DNA of 64,000 nucleotides from Amycolatopsis sp. NBC_01480 (GTDB lineage: Bacteria; Actinomycetota; Actinomycetes; Mycobacteriales; Pseudonocardiaceae), in the NCBI RefSeq assembly GCF_036227205.1, contig NZ_CP109442.1, positions 4,092,001 through 4,156,000 on the forward strand. The letters run 5' to 3'. Positions 1 through 8,881 of the stretch are shown here, one piece after another (within the stretch, counting starts at the first letter, position 1; each line of letters starts with the position of its first letter). Under the pieces are notes generated by a model, which saw nothing but the letters and a program-made list of their open reading frames with translations, did not search any database and was not told where the DNA came from. Position numbers and translations under genes: made by a program.

Positions 1-941
1 ACGACTTGGGCGAGGTCGCCGCCTCCGGCGCGGAGGTGCACGACCTGCTGGAGTCCGTGCTGGAGCGCACGGGCTACCGCGCGGAGCTCGAGGAGTCGGA
101 CGACCCGCAGGACGCTTCGCGGGTGGAGAACCTGACCGAGCTCGTCACCGTGGCCCGGGAGTTCACCGAGTTCACCGCCGAGGTCACCCAGGACGAGAAC
201 GCCGAGCTGGTGCTGGACGACGGCGTCCCGGCTCCCGGCTCGCTGCCCGCGTTCCTGGAGCGGGTGTCGCTGGTCGCGGACGCCGACTCGATCCCGGCCG
301 CGGACGGCGGCGAGGAGGGCGACGGCGGCGCGGGCGTGGTCACGCTGATGACCGTGCACACCGCGAAGGGCCTGGAGTACCCGGTGGTGTTCTGCACCGG
401 CTGGGAGGACGGCGTCTTCCCGCACATGCGCGCGCTCGGCGACCCGACGGAGCTGGCGGAGGAGCGGCGCCTCGCGTACGTCGCGATCACGCGCGCGCGG
501 GAGAGGCTGTACGTCTCGCGCGCCCTGGTGCGGTCGGCGTGGGGGCAGCCGCAGATGAACCCGGCCTCCCGCTTCCTCGACGAGCTGCCGCCGGACCTGG
601 TCGACTGGCGGCGCTTGGAGCCCTCGTCCCCGGGCTTCGGGAACTTCGGCTCGTCCTCGGGCTCGTCGTCCTCGGGCCCGCGCGCGGCGACCACCTGGGG
701 CCGCCGGTCCCCGTCTTCGTCCTCGTCCACCTCGTCCACGTCGCCGTTCGGCAAGGCGTGGAAGGACACGGTGGCCCTGAAGCTGGACGTCGGCGACCGC
801 GTGAGCCACGACAAGTACGGCCTCGGCACAGTGGTCTCGTGCGACGGCGTCGGCCCCCGCTCCACGGCGACCATCGACTTCGGCGCCTCGGGCAAGGTCC
901 GGCTGATGCTGATCGGCAGCGTGCCGATGGTGAAGCTCTAG
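1..941 (+). CDS. pcrA: ATP-dependent DNA helicase PcrA/UvrD, C-terminal part
   Basis: Superfamily 1 3'-5' helicase used in nucleotide excision repair and in clearing transcription and recombination intermediates. The 5' end lies outside the window; about 312 codons remain, reading from base 3. Visible motifs are motif V (TVHTAKGLEYP) and motif VI (EERRLAYVAITRARERLY). A Ser-rich linker of about 60 residues follows, then a Tudor-like C-terminal module starting at LDVGDRVSHDKYGLGTV, which in PcrA proteins contacts RNA polymerase. The stop is TAG at 939-941. The position just ahead of an M23 peptidase and sucCD matches the uvrD1 locus of mycobacteria. Truncation is due only to the window edge. 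Confidence 0.95.
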   Translation, partial: DLGEVAASGAEVHDLLESVLERTGYRAELEESDDPQDASRVENLTELVTVAREFTEFTAEVTQDENAELVLDDGVPAPGSLPAFLERVSLVADADSIPAADGGEEGDGGAGVVTLMTVHTAKGLEYPVVFCTGWEDGVFPHMRALGDPTELAEERRLAYVAITRARERLYVSRALVRSAWGQPQMNPASRFLDELPPDLVDWRRLEPSSPGFGNFGSSSGSSSSGPRAATTWGRRSPSSSSSTSSTSPFGKAWKDTVALKLDVGDRVSHDKYGLGTVVSCDGVGPRSTATIDFGASGKVRLMLIGSVPMVKL

Positions 942-1029
942 CGCTTTTTGCCCCTGGCGGCGGGTTTCTGCTCGTGGTGGCTCTGCCGGCGGCGTTTTTT
1001 GTCGGACCCCTCCACTAACCTCGAGTCAG

Positions 1030-1045
1030 TCGAACACAAGTTCGA
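1030..1045. promoter_or_regulatory. LexA (SOS) box upstream of an unknown gene
   Basis: The 16-mer TCGAACACAAGTTCGA has the TCGAAC-N4-GTTCGA layout of mycobacterial and actinobacterial LexA operators, with both 6-bp arms perfect. It ends 58 bp before the GTG of the 147-residue gene at 1104, a normal operator distance. It lies downstream of pcrA, so it most likely controls the following gene. The box is seen directly; regulation by LexA is inferred. Confidence 0.8.
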
Positions 1046-1103
1046 CTTGATGGGGTAGGCTGGTGCTCGCGCCGGCACCCCTGGGGAGGGGGAGACGAGG
1101 GGT

Positions 1104-1547
1104 GTGGACGCGATCTTGTTTGGTGTCCTGGCCGGTGGGGTACAGGAGTATTTGCAGGGAGTCGTGGGGACGGCTCAGGACCAGCGTCGGGGTGGCGCCG
1201 GTCCAGGGGAAGCACCGAGATTGGCCGCGGCTTGGCGCGCACTGCTCCGCCAACACGACCTGGCCGCCGACGGCCACTGCCAGACCTGCGGCCGGGGCCG
1301 ATGGACGAGACGGTCGGTTCTGGCCCGCTCTTCTTTCACCAACTCGCCTTTGGGCCATTCGCCGTTTGGCCACTCGTCTCCGGACCACTCGTCGTCGGAC
1401 CACTCAAGCCAGGTTTGTTCTGACTTGGACCGCCCGAACCCGGTCGGCTCGAGCTGGTGGCCACTGCGGCGACGGAGCGACCTGTGCACCGTCTGGCAAG
1501 TGGCTGTCGCGTACTTCATCCGACGGCTGCCGACCGGGGAGCGCTAA
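1104..1547 (+). CDS. Conserved actinobacterial protein of unknown function, probably SOS-controlled
   Basis: 147 residues, GTG start preceded by a purine-rich stretch (gggaggggga and gagg). No known domain is recognised. The N-terminal half is amphipathic and Leu/Ala-rich and ends in a CxxC pair (residues 59-62, CQTCG). The C-terminus reads CTVWQVAVAYFIRRLP, with Cys at 105 and 128, so a small metal or redox site is possible. Residues about 79-102 are a pentapeptide array (SPLGH, SPFGH, SSPDH, SSSDH) that looks like a repeat expansion between two conserved blocks. A perfect LexA box sits upstream, suggesting a DNA-damage role. I recall similar unannotated proteins in Pseudonocardiaceae, but I cannot assign a function. 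Confidence 0.7.
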   Translation: MDAILFGVLAGGVQEYLQGVVGTAQDQRRGGAGPGEAPRLAAAWRALLRQHDLAADGHCQTCGRGRWTRRSVLARSSFTNSPLGHSPFGHSSPDHSSSDHSSQVCSDLDRPNPVGSSWWPLRRRSDLCTVWQVAVAYFIRRLPTGER

Positions 1548-1559
1548 CGAGGCCCCGAG

Positions 1560-2440
1560 CCCGGACAAGTGGCAGATCGTGGCTCTGCGGCCGTTTGAGC
1601 CGGTTTTCGCGCGGCCCGTGAAAAGCGAGCCGCCGCAACGACGATTGCTCAGCCCAAGCGACCCCCAGCGACGGCATCCGACACCGAGGGCCCCGCGACG
1701 CCAGCACAGCTCACGGACCTACGAGGCCGAACCGCGGTATCCGGCACCGAGCGCCCCGCGACGCCAGCACAGCCCATGGACACACGAGCACCCACGGCGC
1801 CAGATGCCTGAGGCAGGCGAGCCGTCGTCATGGCAGGCAGAGCGGCCGCAATGGTTGACCGGTGCTGTTCCTGTCGGATTTGCCTGTGCCGCAACCAGGA
1901 CCGCCGGATTTGCCTGCGCCCCGGTCGGGGCTGCCTGTACAGCAACCGGGGCTGCCTGCGTGGCTGCCCTGCCTGCCGGATTCGCCTGCGCAGCAAGCGG
2001 ATCTGCCCGCGCCGCAACCATGGCTGCCGGACCCACCTGCGGGTTGCCGGGCCTGCTTGCACGGCAGCCTGGCTTGCCGGACCTGCCCGTGCCCCCATCG
2101 GGTCCGCCTGCGCCGCAACTGCGGTTGCCGGATTGGCCTGCACCCTTGCCAGGTCTGCCTGTGCTGCGAAAGTGTCTGCCCGCGCTGCTGGCGGGCTTGC
2201 CGGGTCTGCTTGTGCCGCAACAGGGTCTGCCCGCGTCGCTGTCTGGCCTGCCGGGTCGGCCTGCGCCGCAGCATGGTCTGCCCGCGTCGCTGTCTGGCCT
2301 GCCGAATTGGCTTGTGCCGCAACGGAATCTGCCCGCGCCGCTGTCCGGCTTGCCGGATCGGCCTGCGTCCCTGGCAGGTCTGTCCGAGGCTCTGCCGGAT
2401 TTGTTTGCGCCGCTGCGCCTGATTCCAGCGTGCCTGGCCC
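1560..2440. repeat. Degenerate tandem-repeat region, 63-bp then 51-bp units
   Basis: About 1 kb between the SOS-boxed gene and the M23 peptidase is repeat-derived. Near 1675 and 1738 two 63-bp units share a core (ccgcgacgccagcacag). From about 1860 to 2400 there are many variants of a 51-bp unit; the clearest start near 2223, 2274 and 2325 and share gtctgcccgcgtcgctgtc. Periods divisible by 3 keep several frames open, giving long spurious ORFs of Leu/Pro/Gly or Arg/Gln composition. No start with a good ribosome site, no domain and no consistent third-position bias was seen, so I do not call a gene here. Confidence 0.75.
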
Positions 2441-2535
2441 AGGCTCAGCTGGGTCCAGTCGCGGCGGGCGGTGGCCGGAGTCAGCGGCGGCTCAAACCGC
2501 CATGCTCGCCGGCTCGAACCGTGACGCCGGGCGGC

Positions 2536-3351
2536 TCAGACGGTGATGCCGCGGGCCGCGAGCCAGGGGCGCGGGTCGATCTTCTTGGTGCCGTTCTGCC
2601 AGACCTCGAAGTGCAGGTGCGGGCCGGTGCTTTCGCCGCGGTCGCCGATCTTCGCGATCTGCTCGCCGCACTTGACCTTCTGGCCCTCGTGGACCGAGAA
2701 GCTGTCCATGTGGCCGTAGACCTGGATGGTGCCGTCGTCCAGCTGGAGGCGGACCCAGAGGCCGAAGCCGCTGGCCGGGCCGGCCTGGATGACGGTGCCG
2801 TCGGAGGCGGCGTAGATCGGGGTGCCGATCGAGTTCGCGATGTCGATGCCGAGGTGGCTGGTGCCCCAGCGGGCGCCGAAGCCGGAGGTGAACGTGCCGT
2901 TGGCCGGCAGGCAGGTCTTCGGGCGGGACGCCTCGTCGGCGGCCTTGCGCGCGGCGTCGGCTTCAGCCTGCTCGCGGGCCTCGGTGACCTTCTGGTTGTC
3001 GGCCATCTTGGCGGCCTCGGCGGAGGCGTCCATGCCGTGGCCGGCGGGCAGCAGCTCGGGGGCGCCGCCGGAGCCGGCGCTGCCGAGGGTGAACGAGGCG
3101 CTCGCCTCCTGGGCGTTGGCGAGCGGGGTGACGGCGGCGTCGGACTCCGAGGTCACGGTCTTGAGGGTCTGGCCGGCGGCGGCTGCGGCGAACGCGCCTG
3201 CCGCGACAGCGGCGACCACGACCCGCCCACGCAGGGCGGAAGAAGGCGGGGCGATGCGGTGCGAACCCCGCACGCGGATGACCGCACCGTCCAGTGCGTC
3301 CTTCAGCGCCGGGGAAGGGGCTTGGCCGCCGGGGGAGCGGTGTGAAGCCAA
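2536..3351 (-). CDS. M23-family (LytM-type) cell-wall metallopeptidase
   Basis: Predicted exported peptidoglycan endopeptidase, 271 residues from the preferred TTG start, which has GGAAGG seven bases upstream. An in-frame ATG at 3366 lacks a ribosome site. A single hydrophobic segment (GRVVVAAVAAGAFAAAAAG) near the N-terminus acts as signal or anchor. A coiled Ala/Glu-rich stretch follows. The C-terminal 120 residues form the LytM domain with zinc ligands in SHLGIDIA, the GHMDSF loop and HLHFEVW, so all ligands are present. The gene is convergent with the pcrA side, and the place between pcrA and sucC matches Rv0950c. Function is inferred from family; substrate is not known. Confidence 0.88.
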   Translation of the reverse strand: MASHRSPGGQAPSPALKDALDGAVIRVRGSHRIAPPSSALRGRVVVAAVAAGAFAAAAAGQTLKTVTSESDAAVTPLANAQEASASFTLGSAGSGGAPELLPAGHGMDASAEAAKMADNQKVTEAREQAEADAARKAADEASRPKTCLPANGTFTSGFGARWGTSHLGIDIANSIGTPIYAASDGTVIQAGPASGFGLWVRLQLDDGTIQVYGHMDSFSVHEGQKVKCGEQIAKIGDRGESTGPHLHFEVWQNGTKKIDPRPWLAARGITV

Positions 3352-3366
3352 GACAGGGCCTTCCAT

Positions 3367-4024
3367 CGTCGGGGAGCCGGGTCTGCTGCGAAGGACTGCG
3401 GGCGGGGGGACCCGGTGAGCCAACCTCGGGGGTGGTTCGCTCGTCGTCCTGCTTTGTGACCTGACTGTAATGGGGACCGGGGGACAGTAACCAAGCGGCA
3501 CCGCTGTCGGCAAGGCGTCGTCCGCGAGTCGGCCGAACGAGCGGCGCCGATCCCGCGGCTAGCTGTGGGGATTACTCAAAGTTAATCGAGAACTACTCCG
3601 AAAGGTGTGACTTCGGTTACAGGTCTTTCGGACGATCGACTCTCCGGGTAGGGCTCCGGCGCCCCCTCAAGGCTCCTGCCGTTGAAATAAACGATTGCGG
3701 CTCGCTGTTGAGGCGCAACCACCTCGTCGGGACGATTTTATGACTGTTTTGTCCACTTGACGCCCCTCGTGCGCCGCACGCCCGACTGCCCCGTTCGACG
3801 GCATCTCATTACGCCGCTCGCGCCATGAGTAGCTACGCCCGTCGCGACGTATTTCGGCGAGCGGCGACTCGTGCGCCCGAGAGTTGGCGACTCCGCTGTC
3901 CGTCGCCCTTGCTCCACCCGAAGGGTTGTCTTCTTGTCGACTTTTGCCCGGTTGCGTGGGCGGCGGTGTGGCTTGGCTGGCGGCAGCGCGCCCCCGCCGG
4001 GTCGGCTTGCTAGCGTCGCGTCCG
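3367..4024. other. Divergent intergenic region, promoter-bearing
   Basis: About 660 bp separate the M23 gene (minus) from the membrane-protein gene (plus). The part from 3570 to 3620 is AT-rich for this genome (ttactcaaagttaatcgag) and is probably the M23 promoter area. Several GTAAC/GTTAC and GTCACA words occur (3440-3500, 3605-3625). TAGCGT at 4011-4016 could be a -10 element for the plus gene, leaving a near-leaderless mRNA. A ydaO-type riboswitch was looked for and not found. Confidence 0.4.
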
Positions 4025-6136
4025 ATGAATTCGCCTGCAGGGCCCTCTGACGGGGACCCATCCGCGGACCGGCCTGATTCCGGTCAGGACAACTCCGGGC
4101 CGCCCAGTTCGCGGCGGCCCAGTCTTGCCGAGCGCAAGGCCGCCGCCCGTGAGCGCGCCCGCCGATCCTCCACCGGTGCGTCCCCCCGACCGGAGATGCC
4201 GAGCGAGTCCGCTCGATCGGAGACGAGCGGCGGAGTGTCGTCGCAGCCCCCGGCCGACAGTGCGGACGCGACGGCGCAAACTGAGCCCGAAGCCGGCCAA
4301 GCCCAAGGCTCATCCCGCGGGCAAGCCAAGGCACAAGGCCAGTCCGGCGACCAAGCCAAGAGGCAAGACCAGAACCAGCCCCAAGACCGCACCCGACCCC
4401 ACCCCCAGCCGGAACTCGAGTTCGCGGAGCGGCAGCCGTCCGCGGCCCTCGCCACGGCCGTGTGGGTCACCGTGGCCGGAGCGGTCGCGCTGACGGTCGG
4501 CGCGCTGCTGCCCGTCTCGCCCGACGCCGGGCCCGGGTATTTCAGCTGGCCGCTCCTCGCGGTGCTCGCGCTGGTGCCCGCGGCGGTCGCCGTGTGGGCC
4601 GCGTACGCCGGGCGGCACGGGCTGGCCGCCGGTCTGATTGCGGGGCTCGCCGCGCTCGCGCCGGGGCGGCTGCTGCTCGATGTCCAGTTCTTCGTCAACG
4701 GCTCGCTCACCGTCCGCCCCGAGCTGTACCTGCCCGACCGCCTCCTGGACCGCAGCGGCGTGGCCGCCGGGTTCTGGCTGCTGGCCATCGGGCACCTGCT
4801 CACGATCGGCGCCGGGCTGCGGGCCGCGCGCGTGGCGCGGGACCTCAACGAGATCGCGGGCAGCGAGAGCGGGCAACGCCGGTGGCGATTGGTCGTGCCG
4901 CTGCTCGCCGTGGTCACGGCCGTCGGGCTGCTGATGTCGCCGGTGGTCTCCACCGATCCGTACCTGCTGGCGCGCTCGGCGTTCGAAGGGCCCGGCGCCG
5001 CGCTGGCCGGGTTCGTCCTGCTCGCCGGGGCGCTGCCGATCGCCGCGGTGGTCGGGTTTTCGTCGGCGTCCGACGGGGTGGCGCGCGGGACGCTCGGCGG
5101 GGCCGCCGCCGCGGTGTTCGCCGTCGCGCTGCCGGCCGTGGTGGCCGGGCTCGTGGTGCCGGACCTGCACGTCGCGTGGGGGCCGTGCATGGCCGTCGTC
5201 GCGACGCTGCTCGTCCTGCTGCTCACCCCGCTCGCCACGCCCCAGCAGACGGCGGCCGAAGGCACCGACCTCGCCGGCGAGGCCCGCGTTCCCGGCCTCA
5301 CGCTCTGGCGCGCGGCCACCGCGCTGCTCGCCGTCCTCACCGCCGTCGCCGCGGTGATCGGCGCGCTCGCCCCGCAACTCGCGGGCCAGACGCAGACGAA
5401 CAGTCCCGCGCGCTGGCTGCTCGTCGTCGCCGCCGTTCTCGTGCTGCTGCCCGCGCCGTTCCTCTTCGCCGCGAAAACGGCACGGGCGGCGCGCGGTTTC
5501 CTCGCCGTGCTCTGGGCCGGCGTCGTCCTCGCCGGGACGGCCGTGCTCAGCACCGCCATCACCGCATCCGAGGCGACCGGGCTGGGCGGGCTCGGCGGCA
5601 CCATCAGCTACCACCTCGGCGCCGGCTCCGTTTTCACCGCGATCGCGCTCGGCTTGGCGGCCCTGACCGCGCTCGCCACGACGGTCGCCGGAGTCGTCGA
5701 ACGGGACGACGAAGGCACGGAAGGCCCGCGCCCCAACGTTCTTCTCCCCGTCATCGCGGCCGCGGTACTCGCCGTCGCGACGTTCGGGACTCCCGTGTTC
5801 ACGGCGCCGGACTACCCGTCGCCCGGGCTCTGGTCCGATTTCGACACTCCGTCGTGGGGCCTGCTCACCGCGGTCCTCGTGGTGCTGGGCGTGCTCGCGC
5901 TGGCCGTCCGCTCCCGGCCCGGCGCCGCGGCGGCCGCGCTCGGCGGGGCCGCGCTGGTGCTGGCCCTGCACGTCGCCGAACTCCCGCTCGTCGGCTCCTC
6001 GATCGACGGATCCCGCCCCGGCCTCGGGTTCTGGCTCGGTCTCGCGGCCGTCGTCGCGACGGTGGCCGCCGCCGTCACCGCCGCCGTGGGCGCGAAGGCG
6101 ACCACAGAGGACACCGCGCCGGCCGGGAAGCCGTGA
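4025..6136 (+). CDS. Large multi-spanning membrane protein with disordered N-terminus
   Basis: 703 residues. The first about 135 are hydrophilic, rich in Ser, Pro, Gln and Lys (repeats such as QAKAQGQSGDQAK), with a basic stretch LAERKAAARERARR. The rest is a series of roughly a dozen or more hydrophobic helices made mostly of Ala, Val and Leu (for example ALATAVWVTVAGAVALTVG and WPLLAVLALVPAAVAVWAA). I do not recognise a transporter signature or catalytic motif. ATG 4025 was chosen because upstream in-frame codons have no ribosome site and lie in the promoter area. It overlaps the next gene by four bases, so the pair is translationally coupled just ahead of sucCD. Confidence 0.8.
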   Translation: MNSPAGPSDGDPSADRPDSGQDNSGPPSSRRPSLAERKAAARERARRSSTGASPRPEMPSESARSETSGGVSSQPPADSADATAQTEPEAGQAQGSSRGQAKAQGQSGDQAKRQDQNQPQDRTRPHPQPELEFAERQPSAALATAVWVTVAGAVALTVGALLPVSPDAGPGYFSWPLLAVLALVPAAVAVWAAYAGRHGLAAGLIAGLAALAPGRLLLDVQFFVNGSLTVRPELYLPDRLLDRSGVAAGFWLLAIGHLLTIGAGLRAARVARDLNEIAGSESGQRRWRLVVPLLAVVTAVGLLMSPVVSTDPYLLARSAFEGPGAALAGFVLLAGALPIAAVVGFSSASDGVARGTLGGAAAAVFAVALPAVVAGLVVPDLHVAWGPCMAVVATLLVLLLTPLATPQQTAAEGTDLAGEARVPGLTLWRAATALLAVLTAVAAVIGALAPQLAGQTQTNSPARWLLVVAAVLVLLPAPFLFAAKTARAARGFLAVLWAGVVLAGTAVLSTAITASEATGLGGLGGTISYHLGAGSVFTAIALGLAALTALATTVAGVVERDDEGTEGPRPNVLLPVIAAAVLAVATFGTPVFTAPDYPSPGLWSDFDTPSWGLLTAVLVVLGVLALAVRSRPGAAAAALGGAALVLALHVAELPLVGSSIDGSRPGLGFWLGLAAVVATVAAAVTAAVGAKATTEDTAPAGKP

Positions 6137-6468
6137 CCCGCGAGCGGCCGCGTGTACTGCTCGTCGAACTCGCCGAGACGCCCACGGCCGCGCGCCTCGG
6201 CCGTCTCCTGCGCGACGCCGGCGTCGAGGTGATCCACGCCGGCGTGCTCGGGCCCGAGCAGATCCTCCGCACCGCCGAGCAAGAGGACCCGGACGCGCTC
6301 GGCGTCTTCGGCGACGCGGTGCCGGCCGGACTGGCCGACGGGCTCGGCGGCGTTCACCTCTTCGTGGTGCACCCCGAAAACCCGGTCGAACCGCTCGAAG
6401 CACTGGCCGAACGGCTCGCCGGTGGGCGGTCTCACACCCCCGGCACACCGTCTGACCGCGCACGGTGA
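6133..6468 (+). CDS. Small cobalamin-binding-domain-like protein, B12 ligand lost
   Basis: 111 residues, GTG start overlapping the TGA of the membrane-protein gene (GTGA). The fold pattern resembles the B12-binding Rossmann domain of methylmalonyl-CoA mutase and related proteins: RVLLVELAE, then TAARLGRLLRDAGVEVIHAG, then PEQILRTAEQEDPDALGV. The hallmark DxHxxG loop that supplies the cobalt-ligating His is replaced by ETPTAAR, so base-off B12 binding is unlikely. It may be a regulatory or degenerate domain. Placement directly before sucC, in a branch of metabolism that meets methylmalonyl-CoA at succinyl-CoA, is suggestive only. Confidence 0.65.
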   Translation: MTRERPRVLLVELAETPTAARLGRLLRDAGVEVIHAGVLGPEQILRTAEQEDPDALGVFGDAVPAGLADGLGGVHLFVVHPENPVEPLEALAERLAGGRSHTPGTPSDRAR

Positions 6469-6585
6469 CCGACTTCACCAGGTGCGGAGTGTCTGGCGTC
6501 TGCGCAGGTCGCTAACCTCGACTGGTCCGACAGCGCGGTCCGGTAGCGGACCACCACAGTGGCGTGTCGTCAGGAGACTGGAGTA

Positions 6586-7755
6586 GTGGACCTCTACGAG
6601 TACCAGGCGAGGGATCTCTTCGCCGCCCACGGAGTACCGGTTCTGCCGGGCTCGGTGGCAACAACCCCCGAAGAAGCCAAAGCCGCCGCGGAGCAGATCG
6701 GCACCCAGGTCGTCGTCAAGGCGCAGGTGAAGGTCGGCGGCCGGGGCAAGGCCGGTGGCGTCAAGCTGGCCCAGACGCCGGACGAGGCGAAGGAGAAGGC
6801 GGAAGCCATTCTCGGCCTCGACATCAAGGGCCACATCACGCACCGCGTGCTGGTGGCCGCGGCCTCGGACATTGCCGAGGAGTACTACTTCTCCTTCCTG
6901 CTGGATCGGTCGAACCGCACCTTCCTGGCGATGGCGTCGTTCGAAGGCGGCATGGAGATCGAGCAGCTCGCGGTCGAGCGCCCCGAAGCACTCGCCCGGA
7001 TCCCGGTCGACGCGATCGCCGGTGTCGACAAGAAGAAGGCTCTCGAGATCCTCACCGCGGGCAAGTTCCCGGAGAAGGTCATCGACGAGGCGGCCGACGT
7101 CGTCGTCAAGCTGTGGGAGACCTTCGTCGCGGAGGACGCGACGCTGGTCGAGGTCAACCCGCTGGTGCGCGACCCCCAGGACAAGATCATCGCCCTCGAC
7201 GGCAAGGTCACCCTGGACGAGAACGCGGACTTCCGTCAGCCGGGCCACGAGGCCCTGGTCGACAAGCAGGCCGAGAACCCCTTGGAAGCCAAGGCGAAGG
7301 CCAAGAACCTCAACTACGTCAAGCTCGACGGCCAGGTCGGCATCATCGGCAACGGCGCGGGCCTGGTCATGTCCACTTTGGACGTGGTGGCGTACGCGGG
7401 CGAGAAGCACGGCGGCGTGAAGCCGGCCAACTTCCTCGACATCGGCGGCGGCGCGTCCGCCGAGGTGATGGCGGCCGGTCTGGACGTCATCCTCAACGAC
7501 ACCGACGTGAAGAGCGTGTTCGTCAACGTCTTCGGCGGCATCACCGCCTGCGACGCGGTGGCGAACGGCATCGTCGAGGCGCTGAAGATCCTGGGTGACG
7601 AGGCCAGCAAGCCGCTCGTCGTCCGGCTCGACGGCAACAACGTCGTCGAGGGCCGCCAGATCCTGGCCGACGCGAATCACCCGCTGGTCACCGTGGTGGA
7701 CACTATGGACAACGCGGCCGACAAGGCCGCCGAGCTCGCCGCGGCAGGTGCGTGA
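6586..7755 (+). CDS. sucC: Succinyl-CoA ligase (ADP-forming) beta subunit
   Basis: 389 residues, the usual length. It forms the nucleotide-binding subunit of the TCA enzyme converting succinyl-CoA to succinate with ATP formation. It opens with the typical [19 protein letters not shown], followed by an ATP-grasp domain ([26 protein letters not shown]) and the C-terminal CoA-ligase domain ([31 protein letters not shown]). GTG 6586 was chosen because the family begins exactly there and GGAG lies upstream. TAACCT at 6513 may be a -10 box. sucD follows after one base. Confidence 0.97.
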   Translation: MDLYEYQARDLFAAHGVPVLPGSVATTPEEAKAAAEQIGTQVVVKAQVKVGGRGKAGGVKLAQTPDEAKEKAEAILGLDIKGHITHRVLVAAASDIAEEYYFSFLLDRSNRTFLAMASFEGGMEIEQLAVERPEALARIPVDAIAGVDKKKALEILTAGKFPEKVIDEAADVVVKLWETFVAEDATLVEVNPLVRDPQDKIIALDGKVTLDENADFRQPGHEALVDKQAENPLEAKAKAKNLNYVKLDGQVGIIGNGAGLVMSTLDVVAYAGEKHGGVKPANFLDIGGGASAEVMAAGLDVILNDTDVKSVFVNVFGGITACDAVANGIVEALKILGDEASKPLVVRLDGNNVVEGRQILADANHPLVTVVDTMDNAADKAAELAAAGA

Positions 7756-7756
7756 G

Positions 7757-8647
7757 ATGTCGATCTTCATCAACGAGAACAGCAAGGTCATCGTCCAGGG
7801 CCTCACCGGCTCCGAGGGCATGAAGCACGCCACCAAGATGCTGAAGTCCGGCACCGACATCGTGGGCGGCGTCAACGCCCGCAAGGCCGGCCAGACCGTC
7901 ACCATCGAGGGCAAGGACCTGAAGGTCTTCGGCACGGTCGAAGAGGCCATCAAGGAGACCGGCGCCGACGTGTCGGTCATCTTCGTGCCGCCGAAGTTCG
8001 CCAAGGACGCGGTGCTCGAGGCCATCGACGCCGAGATCCCGCTGGCCGTGGTCATCACCGAGGGCATCCCGGTGCACGACTCGGCCTACTTCTGGGCCCA
8101 CGCCGGCGCCAAGGGCAACAAGACCCGCATCATCGGGCCGAACTGCCCCGGCGTGATCACCCCGGGCAAGTCGAACGCCGGCATCATCCCGGCCGACATC
8201 TCCGGCCCCGGCGGGATCGGCCTGGTGTCGAAGTCCGGCACGCTGACCTACCAGATGATGTACGAGCTGCGTGACATCGGCTTCTCCACCGCCGTCGGCA
8301 TCGGCGGCGACCCGATCATCGGCACCACGCACATCGACGCGCTCGAGGCGTTCCAGAACGACCCCGAGACGAAGGTCATCGTGATGATCGGCGAGATCGG
8401 CGGCGACGCCGAGGAGCGTGCGGCCGACTACATCAAGGCCAACGTGACCAAGCCGGTCGTCGGCTACGTCGCGGGCTTCACCGCGCCCGAGGGCAAGACG
8501 ATGGGCCACGCCGGCGCCATCGTCTCCGGCTCCTCCGGCACGGCGGCCGCGAAGAAGGAGGCCCTCGAGGCCGCCGGCGTCAAGGTCGGCAAGACCCCGA
8601 GCGAGACCGCTGTGCTCGCGCGTGAGCTGTACAACAGCCTGGGCTGA
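7757..8647 (+). CDS. sucD: Succinyl-CoA ligase (ADP-forming) alpha subunit
   Basis: 296 residues. It carries the CoA-binding Rossmann domain ([24 protein letters not shown]) and the ligase domain with the phospho-His loop ([20 protein letters not shown]; His after MG). Conserved [11 protein letters not shown] and [10 protein letters not shown] motifs are present. It starts one base after the sucC stop, so the two form one operon that ends at a strong hairpin 40 bp downstream. SucC and SucD make the heteromeric enzyme in the cytosol. Confidence 0.97.
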   Translation: MSIFINENSKVIVQGLTGSEGMKHATKMLKSGTDIVGGVNARKAGQTVTIEGKDLKVFGTVEEAIKETGADVSVIFVPPKFAKDAVLEAIDAEIPLAVVITEGIPVHDSAYFWAHAGAKGNKTRIIGPNCPGVITPGKSNAGIIPADISGPGGIGLVSKSGTLTYQMMYELRDIGFSTAVGIGGDPIIGTTHIDALEAFQNDPETKVIVMIGEIGGDAEERAADYIKANVTKPVVGYVAGFTAPEGKTMGHAGAIVSGSSGTAAAKKEALEAAGVKVGKTPSETAVLARELYNSLG

Positions 8648-8686
8648 CCCGCGGGTCGGCCGCGGCTGACCTGCGATGACACCCTC

Positions 8687-8723
8687 CCGGAGGCCGGGCA
8701 CCACGTCGGTGCCCGGCCTCCGG
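8687..8723. terminator. sucCD terminator hairpin
   Basis: Two perfect 16-bp arms (ccggaggccgggcacc at 8687-8702 and its complement at 8708-8723) enclose a 5-base loop, followed by tgtttcc. It lies 40 bp after the sucD stop and is the most stable hairpin of the gap. The tail is short on T, as is common in high-GC actinobacteria. Confidence 0.8.
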
Positions 8724-8881
8724 TGTTTCCGGCGGCAACCGATCGGGCGGCTCGCACGTCCAACGGCCCGAACCGGCGTGTGCGGTGAATGCGCTAGCGT
8801 TCGGGTGGCCCGGCCGTCTCGCCGGACCGGGTCGCCGCACGCCCCCCTCAATTGCCGGCCCCGACGACAGGAGAGCTTCCG

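Noticed and set aside
1860..2400. CRISPR array from 51-bp periodicity
   Set aside because: Repeats are adjacent and vary throughout the unit; no separate repeat and spacer parts.
1063..3345. 760-codon plus-strand frame across the repeat region
   Set aside because: It runs through repeat DNA and then antisense to the M23 peptidase; the first part is out of frame with the SOS-boxed gene.
3367..3720. Possible ydaO (c-di-AMP) riboswitch upstream of the M23 peptidase
   Set aside because: Such peptidase genes often carry one in actinobacteria, but the conserved GGGGGAACC, GGGGTGAA and CAGCTAACC elements were not found on the minus strand.
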